Shown here piece after piece: positions 25,933 through 38,125 of a stretch of 64,000 nt of DNA. The notes beneath the pieces are model-generated. The model searched no databases. It saw only the letters and a program-made list of their open reading frames with translations, and was not told the DNA's origin. The position numbers and the translations under genes are program-made. Numbering within the stretch: the first letter of the stretch is position 1; each line of letters begins with the position of its first letter. The stretch is taken from assembly GCF_003672135.1 (NCBI RefSeq), contig NC_039506.1:6262001-6326000 (forward strand), given 5' to 3'. The DNA comes from Ooceraea biroi. Lineage: Eukaryota > Arthropoda > Insecta > Hymenoptera > Formicidae.

Positions 25933-27785
25933 TATAATAGGATTATACGTGTCAATGTATATTGTTATACATGTTACATACTGTTATATCATATGGTAGA
26001 CTGCAAAACGAGGAAAATCAGCCGACATAAGCAGAACGGCTATGCTCGGCATGTCTAAAAATATCGATGACGGGACAGCGTATAAACGCAAAAAGAATCA
26101 ATCGGCAGAGAGATGGAAGGCAATATTCATGCACTTGGTGCCCGGTGGGCGCGCGAGGCGGAAGCCAACGCTCTCATAATTCAGTACAGCGTGCAATATC
26201 GGGGATCTGCGGAGCTGCGACGCCGGCATACTTTCGTATTTCACCTGAAACAGGTGGATATTGCCGTCGATGCATCACCCATGTCACACCATTCGCATGG
26301 CGTTCCCTACCACAATTTAGCGGCGTTGGTACAGCCGCAAATCGATTGATTTGTATAGCATTGACTTTCGTGGCGCGCGATTAACAACACGTGAATTCTC
26401 CCGACACTTAGCGATTAAACTTGCGATTCAACTTTAACGAGTTAACAATGGTCATAAGTAAACCACTGGTATTTTTTTATTTTCGTACAAAGCATTTCAG
26501 AACTATAATTTTCGTTTTTTTCTGTTTCTATCAGATTAGAAATTTATTTATATTTATTTTGCATTGTAGATAAATTCGCACGCGCACGTTATACTCAATT
26601 GCTGACACAGCAGAAAAGATTGCTTACAAGACGCTGAATGATGATGATTCATAATAGAATATATAATATGACATGGATAAAAGAATAAATTTAGCTTCGT
26701 TAGGAGAAATCCGTATTGTCATTCATATCACTGGCTGATCAATAGAAACTACTTCGTTAGGAGAACTCTGGACTCGTTACTTTAACGTTCCGAATCGCTT
26801 TCCACGTTCTCTCTTGATATTTCCCCATGGATTTTCATCTCGGCAGTTTGTCCGTCCGTTTTCCTTCTCAAGAATGCTCGGCTGCGTTGTGAAACGCTTG
26901 CAATATTCGCGGAACGAGGTGCAACAACAAACCGGCCGGCAAGAGACGGCATGGAAGACGAAATAATTATTTGCCCGCTTCTCTTCCACTGCAACTCGAC
27001 TACCTGGATTCACGAGAATGCTGCATCGTCTCTTGAACGATGATAATTTCCTTTCTCCTAATCCAGCTCTCTGAATGGTGATCCGAGGATATTTTCTCTC
27101 TTCTCAGGTGGATTCGTCCATGTTGAAGTGTAATCAACACTTTTTCTTGATATTAATTCTGTCTGTTTTGATAACTAAATGACTACAAGTTCCAGGTAGT
27201 CAACCAACCCTTATAAATTAGACAATTAAGCTTACGTAAGTCTCTTCTGTTAGCTCTCATTTTTCTTTCGACTTGTTATTAATTTCATTAATTAATTTTT
27301 GTTTTACCTTTTTAATATTCTCTCAATTAAAATATTAAAATAGATTTACAAAGATATTATCATAATATCTGTTATTATATATTCTCTCTACGAGAAAATA
27401 TCTGTGCATCTATTTCAAAAACTTCTTCATGCTCGATTGTTTAGACAGTCAAGAGATCAATAATATGTGTCATTCTCTGTCTATCGCTTGCGCTATCCAT
27501 GAACATGTTACGAGTTTGCTTTGTGGCTTGTGGCAATTTCTTAGAACGCGGAATGTAAATTGTAACGCGCAATCGATCGGAATCATCCGAGTAACGATTT
27601 CCGCTCGTTGGTTTCGCGATTGGCCAGCATCCTTGCAGGAGTTGAATTGCGGATAGAACAATTCTGTCCGAGACAGCACAGACACCGTGAAAAAACTTTA
27701 AGGACGGGAAGTATCGGAGAGTCGTCGGTATTGCGCCGGTAGTCACGCGAGAAAAAGAAACATTTCTCCTTCCGTTCGCCGCAAC

Positions 27786-27855
27786 ATGGCCGGTCGTTTT
27801 TCTCATTGTTCCATCGGTCCCCTGAGCTCGAGGAGCCATCCAGAAAAGAACTGCA
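27786..27855 (+). other. Candidate first coding exon (good Kozak, consensus donor)
   Basis: ATG at 27786 in context CGCAACATGGCC (an excellent insect start context) opens 23 codons, MAGRFSHCSIGPLSSRSHPE and on, ending at GTGAGT (27856). No following exon was recognised on this strand before nischarin, so the call rests on local signals only. Confidence 0.2.
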
Positions 27856-28505
27856 GTGAGTGCAGCAACTCTCCTCTGCGTAACGTCTCTCCCTCCCCGC
27901 CTCCCTCTCGCGTCAGTCCAATCTTCTTGCTTGAGATATTATTATTCTCGCGAAAGATGCTCTCTGCACAAAAATCTATTAAGTGTTTAAAACTTCCGCG
28001 GCAGAAAGATTCCCATTTCTCTGTGTTGCAACTTTTGCACTTTGATAATTGTTTTATTTGTCAGTCGCCCCATCGATAACGGGATACAAAATAACTTTTA
28101 CGCATTATTGATTAAATCTGAACGAACTATTTGTTCCATTACTTACAATGAAATTCAAATGTATTCTCTCTCGAAAAAATATTAAAAATATATATTCATA
28201 CATAGGCAGACGTTGTGCCTTATTTCTTGAGACGTCTAAGAATTCAATTTTATTCCTTCAATTTCATTTTTCATATCCCACACTTTGCTCCAAACTTTTT
28301 TGCAGTGAATAAACATCGGCCATGATTTGACTTTAAAAGATATCCGAAAACATATTCGGTGAATCTCACCCGATGAGATAGGGTCAGACGAGTGTTTCAT
28401 AGAAACGCGCGGAATGGAAAGGAGCTGAAGATTTCACGAAAAGTATTCAATTCAGAGAACTTTTAGTCCAATCAATCTTGTATCAACCAGTACAAAGATT
28501 ATACA

Positions 28506-28857
28506 CCCAGACAGCACAAGTGTCCTTGAAACATCCAAGAGGTACATGTATGATATCCTGAGGATATTCTATTTTAATCCTCGGATCTGCTCTAAACGGA
28601 GCGAGAATAAATGAGAATAAATGTACAAAATAATTATAAATGTAACATACAGCATATATCGAATTTACAGTAGATATTTATAGGATATTTGTTTTGACAT
28701 TTTTCAATTAGATAAAGTGCGTAATATGACTGAAAATAGTCATGCATGTTGATAAAAAATATTTTTAATAGCACAAGAAAATAGTTCACAAATATCCTAC
28801 GATATCCTGGACATATTGTGGATGATTTTAAGGATGTTTTGTGCTATCTCAGTACCC
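28506..28857. mobile_element. MITE with CCCAGACAGCACAA-type ends
   Basis: The left end reads CCCAGACAGCACAAGTGTCC; the right end on the opposite strand reads GGGTACTGAGATAGCACAAA. They share the AGAYAGCACAA core, and further in both carry ACATCC and ATATCC-rich sequence. The 350-bp body has no ORF. The inverted-repeat arms are imperfect, so this is an old copy. Similar 'AGCACA' ended MITEs are common in insects; I do not assign a superfamily. Confidence 0.55.
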
Positions 28858-29575
28858 TTCTATTTCTGCATTCTAATTCTACTCTTCATTATAATTTTAT
28901 TCTTCACACAATAGGCGTTTGCACGCATTGCCGCACAAACGATTAAAGCCCATTGATATTCCGAGGTGTACTTTGAACTTGCGAATAAATGTACAAGGCT
29001 GTCGTCGAAGGTTTATTCGATCATGAAGTTATGTATGAGAAAGCAAGAAAAAAAAGTGTAAGCAACATAAAGGGAAGACCAAGAAAAAATAACCGAAAGA
29101 AAGAAAGGAAGCGAGAGAAGGAGAACAAGCGCAAGGTCGAAAGAAACGAGAGAACGTATGACTCGCTATGGCGCCATCGGGCACTTTTACCCCGATACTT
29201 TCGCCGGATTCGTGTGTGCACACATTGCAATCGAGTGCACTTGAGAAAATAGCCACATGGTGGCGTATCATCGCAGTATACTACGGTAGAAGAGGGAAGG
29301 AAGACTTCTGCCCGCTTCGCTTCAACTCGGGCAAAAACGATCAAAATCTGATGGCACTCGGTGCTGCATGAGCGTTCAAGCGTATTCTGCGAGTTACATG
29401 AGACGGAATGCATTGAAAATACCGGCACGGTATAAGTTACGCTAAAGGAATCGCGCACTTCCGAAACTACGCTAATTAAATTCTTGCGCATTGGGAGAAT
29501 AAAATTGAAATTGATGTATCACTTTAGAGAATAGTAATATTAAAAAATTCGAGAAAAATGATTTCTATATATGTG

Positions 29576-29662
29576 TTGGACTGTATATTTGTCTCGTTTT
29601 TAAATATATTATTATATTTAAAAACATTAAAAAGACAGAACAAATATATGTTATGACCCAAT
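29576..29662. repeat. Palindromic MITE family copy 3
   Basis: An 87-bp hairpin beginning TTGGACTGTATATTTGTCTC and ending ATATATGTTATGACCCAA. It is a shorter, more diverged copy that lacks the central unit seen in copy 1. Confidence 0.65.
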
Positions 29663-30059
29663 AATATATAGATACATAAATACACATATAGGTAACTATG
29701 TATGATGCAGCATGCAGCATTATGTATGAAACATTTACTTATGGGATATTACAAAATTATTTTCACAATTCGTCCCACGAAAATTAGCGATGATGAAAAT
29801 GGGACAGGGGTATAACGACATGGCTGAAAGAGGAAATGCTCCCACATGCGGACACGTCATCTTAAGAAGAAACGTCTTTCGCCGCGATGAATTACACCGA
29901 ACTGCAGGCGAGCAAGGGATGTAAAGTCGACGGAAAACTTTGGTTTGGGACAGAGAGTGCGCACACATCAGGGGGTGTCCCTTGACGTTTCCCGTCACGG
30001 CGCGACCTCATCTCGTGACGTTATGATGCTTTCTTTGTGCGCATCAACGCGCGAGTGCA

Positions 30060-30242
30060 GTGCAAAAGGACCCGAGAAAAAGAGAGGAAGATAGAGAAAC
30101 AGACGGAGAACAGGGAAGAGAGAGAAAGAGAGAGAGAAAGAGCGAGAGCGAGAAAGCAAGAAAGAGAGAGAGGGAGGGAGGAAGGAGAAGAGAAAGACGG
30201 AGAGCGTCGGTTCAGAGAAGATGCTGAAGAGCGCCACGGAAG
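30060..30242 (+). other. GA-rich candidate 5' exon on the plus strand
   Basis: CpG-rich sequence leads into a long GA tract (about 30064-30200), then ATG at 30221 and a donor-like AAG|GTAAAC at 30242/30243. GA tracts of this kind are typical of insect promoters bound by GAGA-type factors. The long open frame through the tract is low complexity and is not taken as protein. Confidence 0.25.
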
Positions 30243-32021
30243 GTAAACGGGGACGCGGTGGTAAAGGAGAGAAGGAATGCGGTGCGGTCACAACATCAAA
30301 GTGAAACGAGATGGCGAGTCGTCTGGCCGCGGCCGAGCGTACGTGCCGAATGCACGGAGGCTGCCGAGCTGCACGAACAGCGCTCTGCGGCTCCATGGCC
30401 TACGGTTTACTGCTTGCTGGCGAGTACACGCGCGAGTGCGCCCGAACGAGACGGATTTTCGCCTAACGTTCTCCCGGGTTCGTCGCTATGTTAACGGCGT
30501 CTTTATGCCAACCAGCGCGACTAGTTCGTGTTAAATGAGACCTCGAACAGGGTTCTCGTGCTGCCCATTTGCAGATACTTCCTTCAGGTTCCACCATTGA
30601 GAATCCGCCACACGCGACATTCCTGTCACGGCTTAATATTGATTTCTTCTTTTCCTTTCGAATGCCGAGAATGCATGTCCAAAAATGCTTGTCATTTTTT
30701 CTTCCCCCTTAGAGATTTCGCTCTAAATGATTAAAATTATTTTCGAGGTTTAGATGGTCAGTTTAGCCCACGTTTTTGAATTGGATGGTGCCTCATGTTG
30801 AGTTTATCGATTTCAAGATTTACGGCTTAATGCTTCGTTTTGTTCGTGGCTTTTCCGACCGGCTTCCTAGTTTGGTTTTCCACGACGTTCCACATGAACG
30901 TGCTGCGTTATGTCACGAAAGAAAACGATGATTCGACGATATCATAGATTGAAATAAGCACACGTCTTTGTTATACGTTTTATCGCTAAAACATGCTTTC
31001 TCTTGATTTAAACGCTGTCATCTCTAACGTTGGAACGCGATTGTAGTTCGTTTCGAGTTAGCGTCTATATAGCGCGGCTGAAAGGTGGCTTTGTGGCACT
31101 CCAGTATGTATATATCGATAAGAACACGCGATATACTTGAGTAGCGCAGTAATAGCCCATGGCTATTTGAAGTTTACGTCTAAAGTGCGCAGAAATGAAT
31201 TTCTGCTAAAGTACTTGCGTAAAACACTTTCTGTTTCTTCATTCCAAAGAAGAGCAAATCAATTTGTTGTTTTATAAAAGGACGTTTCATTTCATTCAGG
31301 ACATGGTTTTTGATAACATAAGATGTTGCGCAAAATGTTTTTATATATCCTGACGTTTCTTCTTTATCACTCATGACAACTCTTTTTGCTGTTCCATAAT
31401 TAATATTTCAGATATAATTTTACTTTCTTATTATTTTCTTAATTAAGGTGCTTACGAGCACACGAGTGGACTAAGAAATGTTTCTCGTTAATTTTGGCCA
31501 GGTGTAGATTACACTCTGCTTGACCAGCGCCATGTTCGGCATGCTTAATTGCGTTATTTTCCGCAAAGCGCAACTGCACTTTGCTTAATCGAATTCCGCT
31601 ACGCCGAGAAATCGGCGAACTACGAAACGGGTTCGTGTACAGCGCTCCTCGATCGTCGAATTGTCAGACGAGAGACGAGACAGCCAGAACCGCCACGAAA
31701 GCACCAGAAAATGCCTCGGGCTGCTCGATCAAAGCTCGATCAAATTTAAGTTGGACTAAGCGATGATTTATAGAGCGCCCGTGATCGACGCGGAGATCAA
31801 TCGACTTTCGTGAAAGCAACGAACTTGCTACTCATTCCACGCAGTATGAGCTACTTCTCACGAGGCAAATCGCAGTTCGCCCACTGACTTTCCCAACAGG
31901 AAAACAACGACGACGATATTATCCGGTATCGTGGAGCTCTAATCGGATGAGAAGGGCTCCCTCGTTTCTCGACGCGGTAGACGAGAAACAACGCAACTCA
32001 ACAGAAAGAGCGGACACTCAC

Positions 32022-32075
32022 CTCCGCTGTGATCTCGGCTATTGCTTCGACGAACGGTCTCACGGCATCCAGCAT
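32022..32075 (-). other. Candidate first coding exon on the minus strand
   Basis: On the minus strand a purine-rich (GA) leader is followed by ATG at 32075-32073 (A at -3), encoding MLDAVRPFVEAIAEITAE, and then a near-perfect donor GAG|GTGAGT at 32022/32021. The 18-codon frame ends in phase 0. This is how many insect genes with a long first intron begin. No downstream exon was recognised between here and position 1, so any gene would extend beyond the window or be missed. Confidence 0.3.
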
Positions 32076-33446
32076 CCTCCGTTCTCTCGTTTGCTGTCCT
32101 CTTCGTCTTTGTTTCTCTCTCTTTCTCTCTCTCCCTCACTTTCTTTCAATCCTCGTTTCTCCCTCTCCAAGTACGTAATCGGAAACGAGCTACGAGAAGG
32201 ACGACGGTATTAAGTTTAAAACCACAAAAGGGCACTGTTCTGGCGAGCATGTAAGTATGTATACGTGTACATACTTGTATACTTGTACACGGCTACTTTA
32301 TCTAACAGTTCTCGCAAATTATACTTGAGTTTCTAAATATATATGAGAGAAACAGACAATTCCAAGACTAAAATAAATTTCAAGAAACTGAAAAGAAATG
32401 TGGAAGAAGCACTCTTGTAGAACGAACTTGTGATATTGCACATAGAAATTTTGTCTCGATAATGTGAGAAAAGAGATTACTATGTATTTCTTCATTTCAT
32501 ATCATTTACGTTAGCACGTGAACAGGTACATTGAAAATTCTACGTGACTTTAATTTGAGAAATGAGATATCGGAAAAGGTCAGGCGGCAAGCTTGCGAAC
32601 GATTTGAGTATATTAGAAATTGTTTAGCGCACGTTGAAAGATATTAATTTATTATTCCGATCAGCGTTGCTGTTGCATATTTATGCACATCATGCACGAA
32701 TTCCAAAACTACTTGAATGCTTCATGATGCATTCTACCGGCTATTCGACTGGTCAATAATCAAGAATCACACATTTACATGATCCTTTTCTTCTCGCGCG
32801 CGTCCCGAAATGGTTTTTTTCTTGGTCGATGCCAACGACGTGGCAAGAATGCGTGAATACGCCCACAACCGAAATATCTACCTGCGCGGCTCGCTTCCTC
32901 CAGTGTGCTCATGAGTCACGGGCTCACATCGCACACCTTGTTAAGTATTCCGACATTTTGTCACGCATTTTTCTCACGTTAATGACAAAAATCTCGTGTC
33001 TCCGCGATCGCCTACAAAATCATAAAAACGTTGTCGTTGTCGTCGACTCTTCCTTTCTTCGCCGGGAACAACAACGACTTGTGTATGTAATTATTGTACT
33101 AAAGTTATCGTTATAATTAATGGTAGCATATTTCTGCATTATCAGATGTAGACTGTTGGTTGTGCGAGGCAGATTATAATTGTAAAAGCATAGCGTAATA
33201 CGCGCAGCATAATTGCAGCGCATATAAAGACCGTAGTGTATAAATGCTATATAATAAAAAAAGAAAATTCTAGAGATTCTACAAGTACAATTGTCGTTAC
33301 CGTTGACTGTAATTTCTGCGTGCATCTCGATCGCGCCCACTGTTTCTAGAAAAATAGATACTCAGGATTGGAGCAATAACTATTGTGAATGTCCATTATG
33401 AAAGAACGTCGGGAGAAAGAGATCGCACGTGAATTGTGAAACTCAC

Positions 33447-33633
33447 CGTGAAACTCCCTCTTGATTCGAAACGACGAGGAGCGACGTTCCCTGGAGCGCA
33501 GCCGTTGACGGTCGACGCTTTTTTTCGATCGTAGATTTGTGCGTGGATCCACTATCCACCTTACGTGTCACTGCACTGCACAATCCATACACAAGCCGGA
33601 TGCGACTTATTCCTTTTTCGGTAAACGCACTGA
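33447..33633 (-). other. Candidate non-coding 5' exon on the minus strand
   Basis: A CpG-rich stretch begins at an initiator-like TCAGT (33633-33629) and ends at a strong donor ACG|GTGAGT (33447/33446). It contains only short upstream-type ORFs. It resembles an untranslated first exon; which gene it would serve is unknown. Confidence 0.25.
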
Positions 33634-35487
33634 ACTCTCGCGAACTGTCGAACTATCCCTCCCTCTCGAACGCATGGAACTGCCCGAAGCTACGACTGAA
33701 ACTACTTTCAGCGAACAGCAGCTGCGCGCACCTCCTCGTCAGGTTCTTCGTAATCTTTGATATCCGAGAAACCGACGATAACGACACTCGTTCCCACCAC
33801 TTGTACTCTGATTTTAATCTTTCTAGATGATCATCTTTCACTTGGAGTGATCATCCGGATCCGGATTTCAAAGAGCGTTCGTTCGCCGCTTGTACGGTTG
33901 AAAGGACGATCATTGTGCCAAACTAGGGATTAATATTTTAAGTTTCTCGTAACAAGACAAAATCCAAAAACAGAAACAACCGATAAAGACATTAAATGCT
34001 TCGCCTACAATATTTTCCGGAATTTACAATTTCAAGAAACGCCTCTTGGGTCGCCGATCGAAAGGGCTCCGCCGCGATCGGTGAAGCGCGGAACGTCGGC
34101 TCGGGAAAGCGCGTACGCCGAGGCGATGTACGCGCTCGACGATGACGCGCCGACGCGGATCAAGAGAAGGAGCGAGGAGACTCTCACCGGTCGCACCTGG
34201 CAGGAGATCGGCAGGTTTTCCCTCTTTCCGGTGCACACACGCGGCGCGCGTTTCCGCCGCGTTTTCCGCACAGGATCACGAGCGCACCTGAACGCGACGG
34301 AGACGTACGCGCGCGCCGCGAGAGCACACGTACCGCGTAAGGACGAAACCGACACTGGATGAGAACGGGCAACAGGTTCGTCGGCTTGCCCCCGAGGAAC
34401 GCGGCGATGGTGAGAGGAAGAGAGAGAGGAGGGCGGCTCTGGCCAGGTAAGCCAGGTAAGCCGCCATTGCTCCTGACGCAGCATCCAGCCTGCCAGTGGC
34501 GTAATTAACGGGACTCGCGAGGGCCCCCCCTCATCAATTTCCCTCGTGAAGGAAAAGGTGCAAGAAATGGAAAGTCTCTCATGAAATAAACGAAAATTTT
34601 CACTCTGATATCGCACGGGATGTGTAATCGCGATTACGCAATCTCATTTCTTGGAATTATGCATGTATGATTTTTTCTTGAATATTCGGTAGATATGTAA
34701 ACTAGCTCTGTCCGATAATCTGTCGCAATTCGCGACTGTCCATAAAAAACAGAAACAAGATATTTAATTGCGTATTTTCTGAACTTTGGAATCTGGAAGA
34801 TTGAAGATGCTATTTAGGACTGTAATAATACGTCACAGAAATGAGATATTAAAAGTAGATGTATGTGTTATTCTTCGTGACAAACATAAATGACGTATTA
34901 CACTTTTAAAATTTCGACAATATAAAAATCTTACCGCTATTGTCTAATTAAAAGTCCCTATTGGAATACAGTAACGCGTCAGATAGCGAACGATAAATCA
35001 TATTGCATGTATTTTCACAAATCAGACACAAAATGATGAAGACGTTTCGTGAGATGATTGCCAGACAGAAATCAATTGAAACAGCTTCTCAAGGAGTAAC
35101 TTCACGCGTCCCATTTCTCACCAAGTTCAGGACACTGCGCGCAACCTAATCTACAGCAGCTGGTGCGATCAGGCGTTCTATTTGACGTAGCACCTCCGAT
35201 AGGAAGTGCCGGTTACGCCACTGCGGCAACAGGTTGTTGCCAATGAGAGCTGCCATGAATGAGCAAGCGAGCTCGTTTCGTGGCAGCGCGACCTGTCCCG
35301 CGTTAGGTAGAAACGAGTGCGATCTTTCACGTTGCTGGACACGGTCCAGTCTGCCATTCGTAATCCGCATTCGCTCGATAAATATGGAAGAATCACAGTT
35401 CGCATTGGCGTGGTCGTTTACGCGCGCTCTCGCGTTCCTATTTTCGCTCTCGTTCCGTTCGCTTTCTCAGTGGGTGGCTTATCGGCA

Positions 35488-35694
35488 ATGGTGAAGCTCA
35501 AGCCCAGTCGATGGACTCTCACAATCTCGCTGCGTGAAAAACAGTTTGCCAAAGACTCCTTCCGTTTTACGCTCTATAAGAGAGCCGAATCGTTATCAAA
35601 ATCACCGACAGATCACTGGAGATATCACGTCGGTTACTTCGAAATGCTCTTGAGAACCCATCGCGTTCTCAGAGAGAAGTTTTTGGTCGGTTAG
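35488..35694 (+). CDS. Unrecognised small ORF (68 aa)
   Basis: ATG at 35488 (G at -3 and +4) opens a 68-residue frame beginning MVKLKPSRWTLTISLREKQF with varied, coding-like codons, ending TAG just before a cluster of MITEs. The frame is open upstream as well. I know no family; it could be a chance ORF in CpG-rich DNA about 2.6 kb upstream of nischarin. Confidence 0.18.
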   Translation: MVKLKPSRWTLTISLREKQFAKDSFRFTLYKRAESLSKSPTDHWRYHVGYFEMLLRTHRVLREKFLVG

Positions 35695-35725
35695 CGAGTT
35701 CATCGAGAGAGTACAATCGAGGATT

Positions 35726-35932
35726 TTGGAGACATATATTCGTCTCCTTTGTTTAGTATTCTTAATAACGAATATCTATGTTACAACCTATCCCGAGTAG
35801 CACAGTGCATTGGCTTTACATTGGCCAAACATTGACCAATGTAAAGCCAATGTTTGGCCAATGTAAAGCCAATGCACTGTGCTACTAGGGATATAATTAA
35901 AAATTTTTTTAATGAAAATACAACCCAGTAAT
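35726..35932. repeat. Palindromic MITE family copy 4, split by a nested hairpin
   Basis: The left part (35726-35788) reads TTGGAGACATATATTCGTCT through GAATATCTATGTTACAACC. The right part (about 35894-35932) ends ATACAACCCAGTAAT. Together they align with full-length copies, and the gap between them is filled exactly by the 105-bp hairpin at 35789-35893. The smaller hairpin therefore inserted into an existing MITE. Confidence 0.65.
35789..35893. mobile_element. Short hairpin MITE (TCCC..AGTAGCACAG ends) nested in another MITE
   Basis: A near-perfect palindrome with outer ends TATCCCGAGTAGCACAGTGC and, reversed, TATCCCTAGTAGCACAGTGC. Its interior is built from repeats of ATTGGCTTTACATTGGCC. 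TA lies at both borders, consistent with a TA target duplication. It is too short to code. Confidence 0.75.
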
Positions 35933-36616
35933 ATTTCGAAAATAGGATATAGCGACGACATATTTTCTGAAAAATTATATCCCGATTAGAAATAAAAATA
36001 TAATATGAATGAGAGATTGCATCCGTGAATGTTTGCACTCTAAAGGTGCAGCAAATAACATTTCCATCCATTATTATTATCCTTGCTAAACTATGTATTA
36101 CTAATGAAGATATGTACTTCAATGTACTTTCTCAAGAAGTTATCCTCCAAGGAATCCTGTACCATTCGAGGACATTAACGCGTCGTAGGAATCCATAATT
36201 TACGGCGTCTTGTTTTTCGCGCGAGCGAGAAATCGATTGATAGTCGGAAGGAATGAGAAGAAGGAGCAAGGATAGAACGAGTCGAACGAACGTGATGTAA
36301 AAGCCAGCTGATATGTACGTAATCGCCATCTATCGCGCTCCAAGACCGTGGCGAAACATGAAGAAGCGTCAGGTACATGAACAACGTTCGTCTTGAATAA
36401 AATGAGCAAGAAACACGAACGACATCATGCCTCCCTGAGCTTCCTTCCATGACAAATGTAATTTGCAAGACGTGTCTTGAAGATAATGACTTCCCGTTGT
36501 CACTTGCGCCAGCAAAACCTGATCGCTTCGTCAATAATCGACGCCTTCTTCTGATATCTCGCTAACTTTATCAAGCTCGAAATCGTTGAACTTTTAATTT
36601 TGCAATTCTTTGAATT

Positions 36617-37412
36617 AAAGAACCACCGCAAAAAATGCCCGTTTTTCCGTCCTCGATTTTTCAAATGAATTTTATGACAAATGATAGCTCATGATGAGAC
36701 ATTAATCACAGAAAAATTTTGCGATGAGCATATGATTGGTTTCAGAAATATTCAGAGGGTCAAAGTGGTTACCACCTACTGAGAAAGTATGACACTATCG
36801 ACACTGTATAGCATGAATTTTGGTTGACTTTTTTCGAAACGTAGTACCTATGTGTTCTTTGAGTTGCTGATTACGAATCTGATGTCAGATTTCAAAAATT
36901 CAAGATGACGGATCCAATATGGCGGATATAAAATATAAAAAAAATTTCTCCAAAAATTGTTATCTAAGCGTGTTCAGGATCGCGCTCTCCTGTGTGACTC
37001 GCTTGCGATCCTGAACCCGCTTAGATAACAATTTTTGGAGAAATTTTTTTTATATTTTATATCCGCCATATTGGATCCGTCATCTTGAATTTTTGAAATC
37101 TGACATCAGATTCGTAATCAGCAACTCAAAGAACACATAGGTACTACGTTTCGAAAAAAGTCAACCAAAATTCATGCTATACAGTGTCGATAGTGTCATA
37201 CTTTCTCAATAGGTGGTAACCACTTTGACCCTCTATATCTCTGAAACCAATCATATGCTCATCGCAAAATTTTTCTGTGATTAATGTCTCATCATGAGCT
37301 ATCATTTGGTATAAAATTCATTTGAAAAATCGAGGACGGAAAAACGGGCATTTTTTGCACTCTTTTTGCGGTGGTTCTTTGCGAAAACTGTTCAACTTCT
37401 GCAACCCCTTAA
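36617..37412. mobile_element. Second large foldback element, about 0.8 kb, left end eroded
   Basis: Two arms of about 365 bp mirror each other around a short loop near 36995. They run from AAAGAACCACCGCAAAAA at 36617 to TTTTTGCGGTGGTTCTTT ending at 37380. The right side continues outward to GCAACCCCTTAA (TTAA at 37409-37412), which resembles the GGGGTT...TTAA terminus of the element at 3.7 kb. The matching outermost bases on the left are replaced or lost. The right arm has an 11-bp extra block near 37358. No ORF spans it. Both foldbacks share the 14-mer CCGCCATATTGGAT. Confidence 0.8.
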
Positions 37413-38125
37413 CCAATTATTGTCTATTCTCTTACCTTGTCCATTTTACCGAGCTACGAGATTCGTGTTGTCCAAATACTATTGTATCTTGAAATCTTGA
37501 AATTGAGTTTCCTGGAACTCTCGTGCCACCTCTTGGCAAATTATATCCGCCTGATATCTCCTCAATTTTGTCGTGTTCAAATTCGTACGAAATCTGAAGG
37601 TTTCAGTGTCTAAATTAATTAGAACTCCAGAATACATTAGAGTTTCTGCTGCATATAATATAAACATCGTACAATACAATTGATCTCTTTAGCTGCACAA
37701 TTGAAACGATCGATCGAACAATACGGATCATCAAAGGTCGATCGGCGCTCACGTAGTGCGCCGCTCCGCCGCGGGATGGCAGCGGTGTACACGAATAATT
37801 TTCCGGGCTCCTGGCCCGCAGCTGTCAAACAAAGATGCGTGGTGCCGCGTCACCGATCTCGTCTGTCGCTCCACGACAACGTCGATTGTCGCAAATTGCG
37901 TCGAAGGAGAGGAGGTGATAAGCGCGCGGAGCTGTGTGCGGAGAACGATGTACCGTGTGGCGCGCGGCAATCACGGACTCTGCATCTAGATGCGCCGCGC
38001 CGTGCACTCTCGCGACGCGGAGGCTGCGATTATCCGGAGATAACCTCTCGGTCGCTGATCAGCATTGACGGGCTCGGCAGCCCGTCGCGCGCAAGCAGAC
38101 CAAATACGAGGATCGCGGGCCGGTC

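Larger units (their letters stand above)
20001..28505. other. Long stretch without recognised genes
   Basis: A CpG-rich zone (20000-20500 and 21500-22160) is open in several frames on both strands, as GC-rich non-coding DNA often is. A 78-codon ATG frame at 26113-26349 has coding-like codons but no known family. Otherwise microsatellites and MITE copy 2. Confidence 0.45.

Noticed and set aside
26113..26349. 78-codon ATG frame with coding-like codons
   Set aside because: No homology, no supporting splice sites or promoter; too short to claim without expression data.
29021..29491. 156-codon minus-strand ORF
   Set aside because: Ends in a Phe/Leu/Ser run that is the reverse of a Lys/Glu/Arg-rich purine tract; low complexity explains it.
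30037..30246. Arg/Glu-rich ORF through the GA tract
   Set aside because: Pure consequence of a GA-repeat reading frame, not protein-like.
34032..34616. 194-codon minus-strand ORF and overlapping 93-codon plus-strand ORF
   Set aside because: CpG-rich DNA open in several frames at once, low-complexity Arg/Ser content, no ATG in good context and no motif; better read as a promoter-like island.
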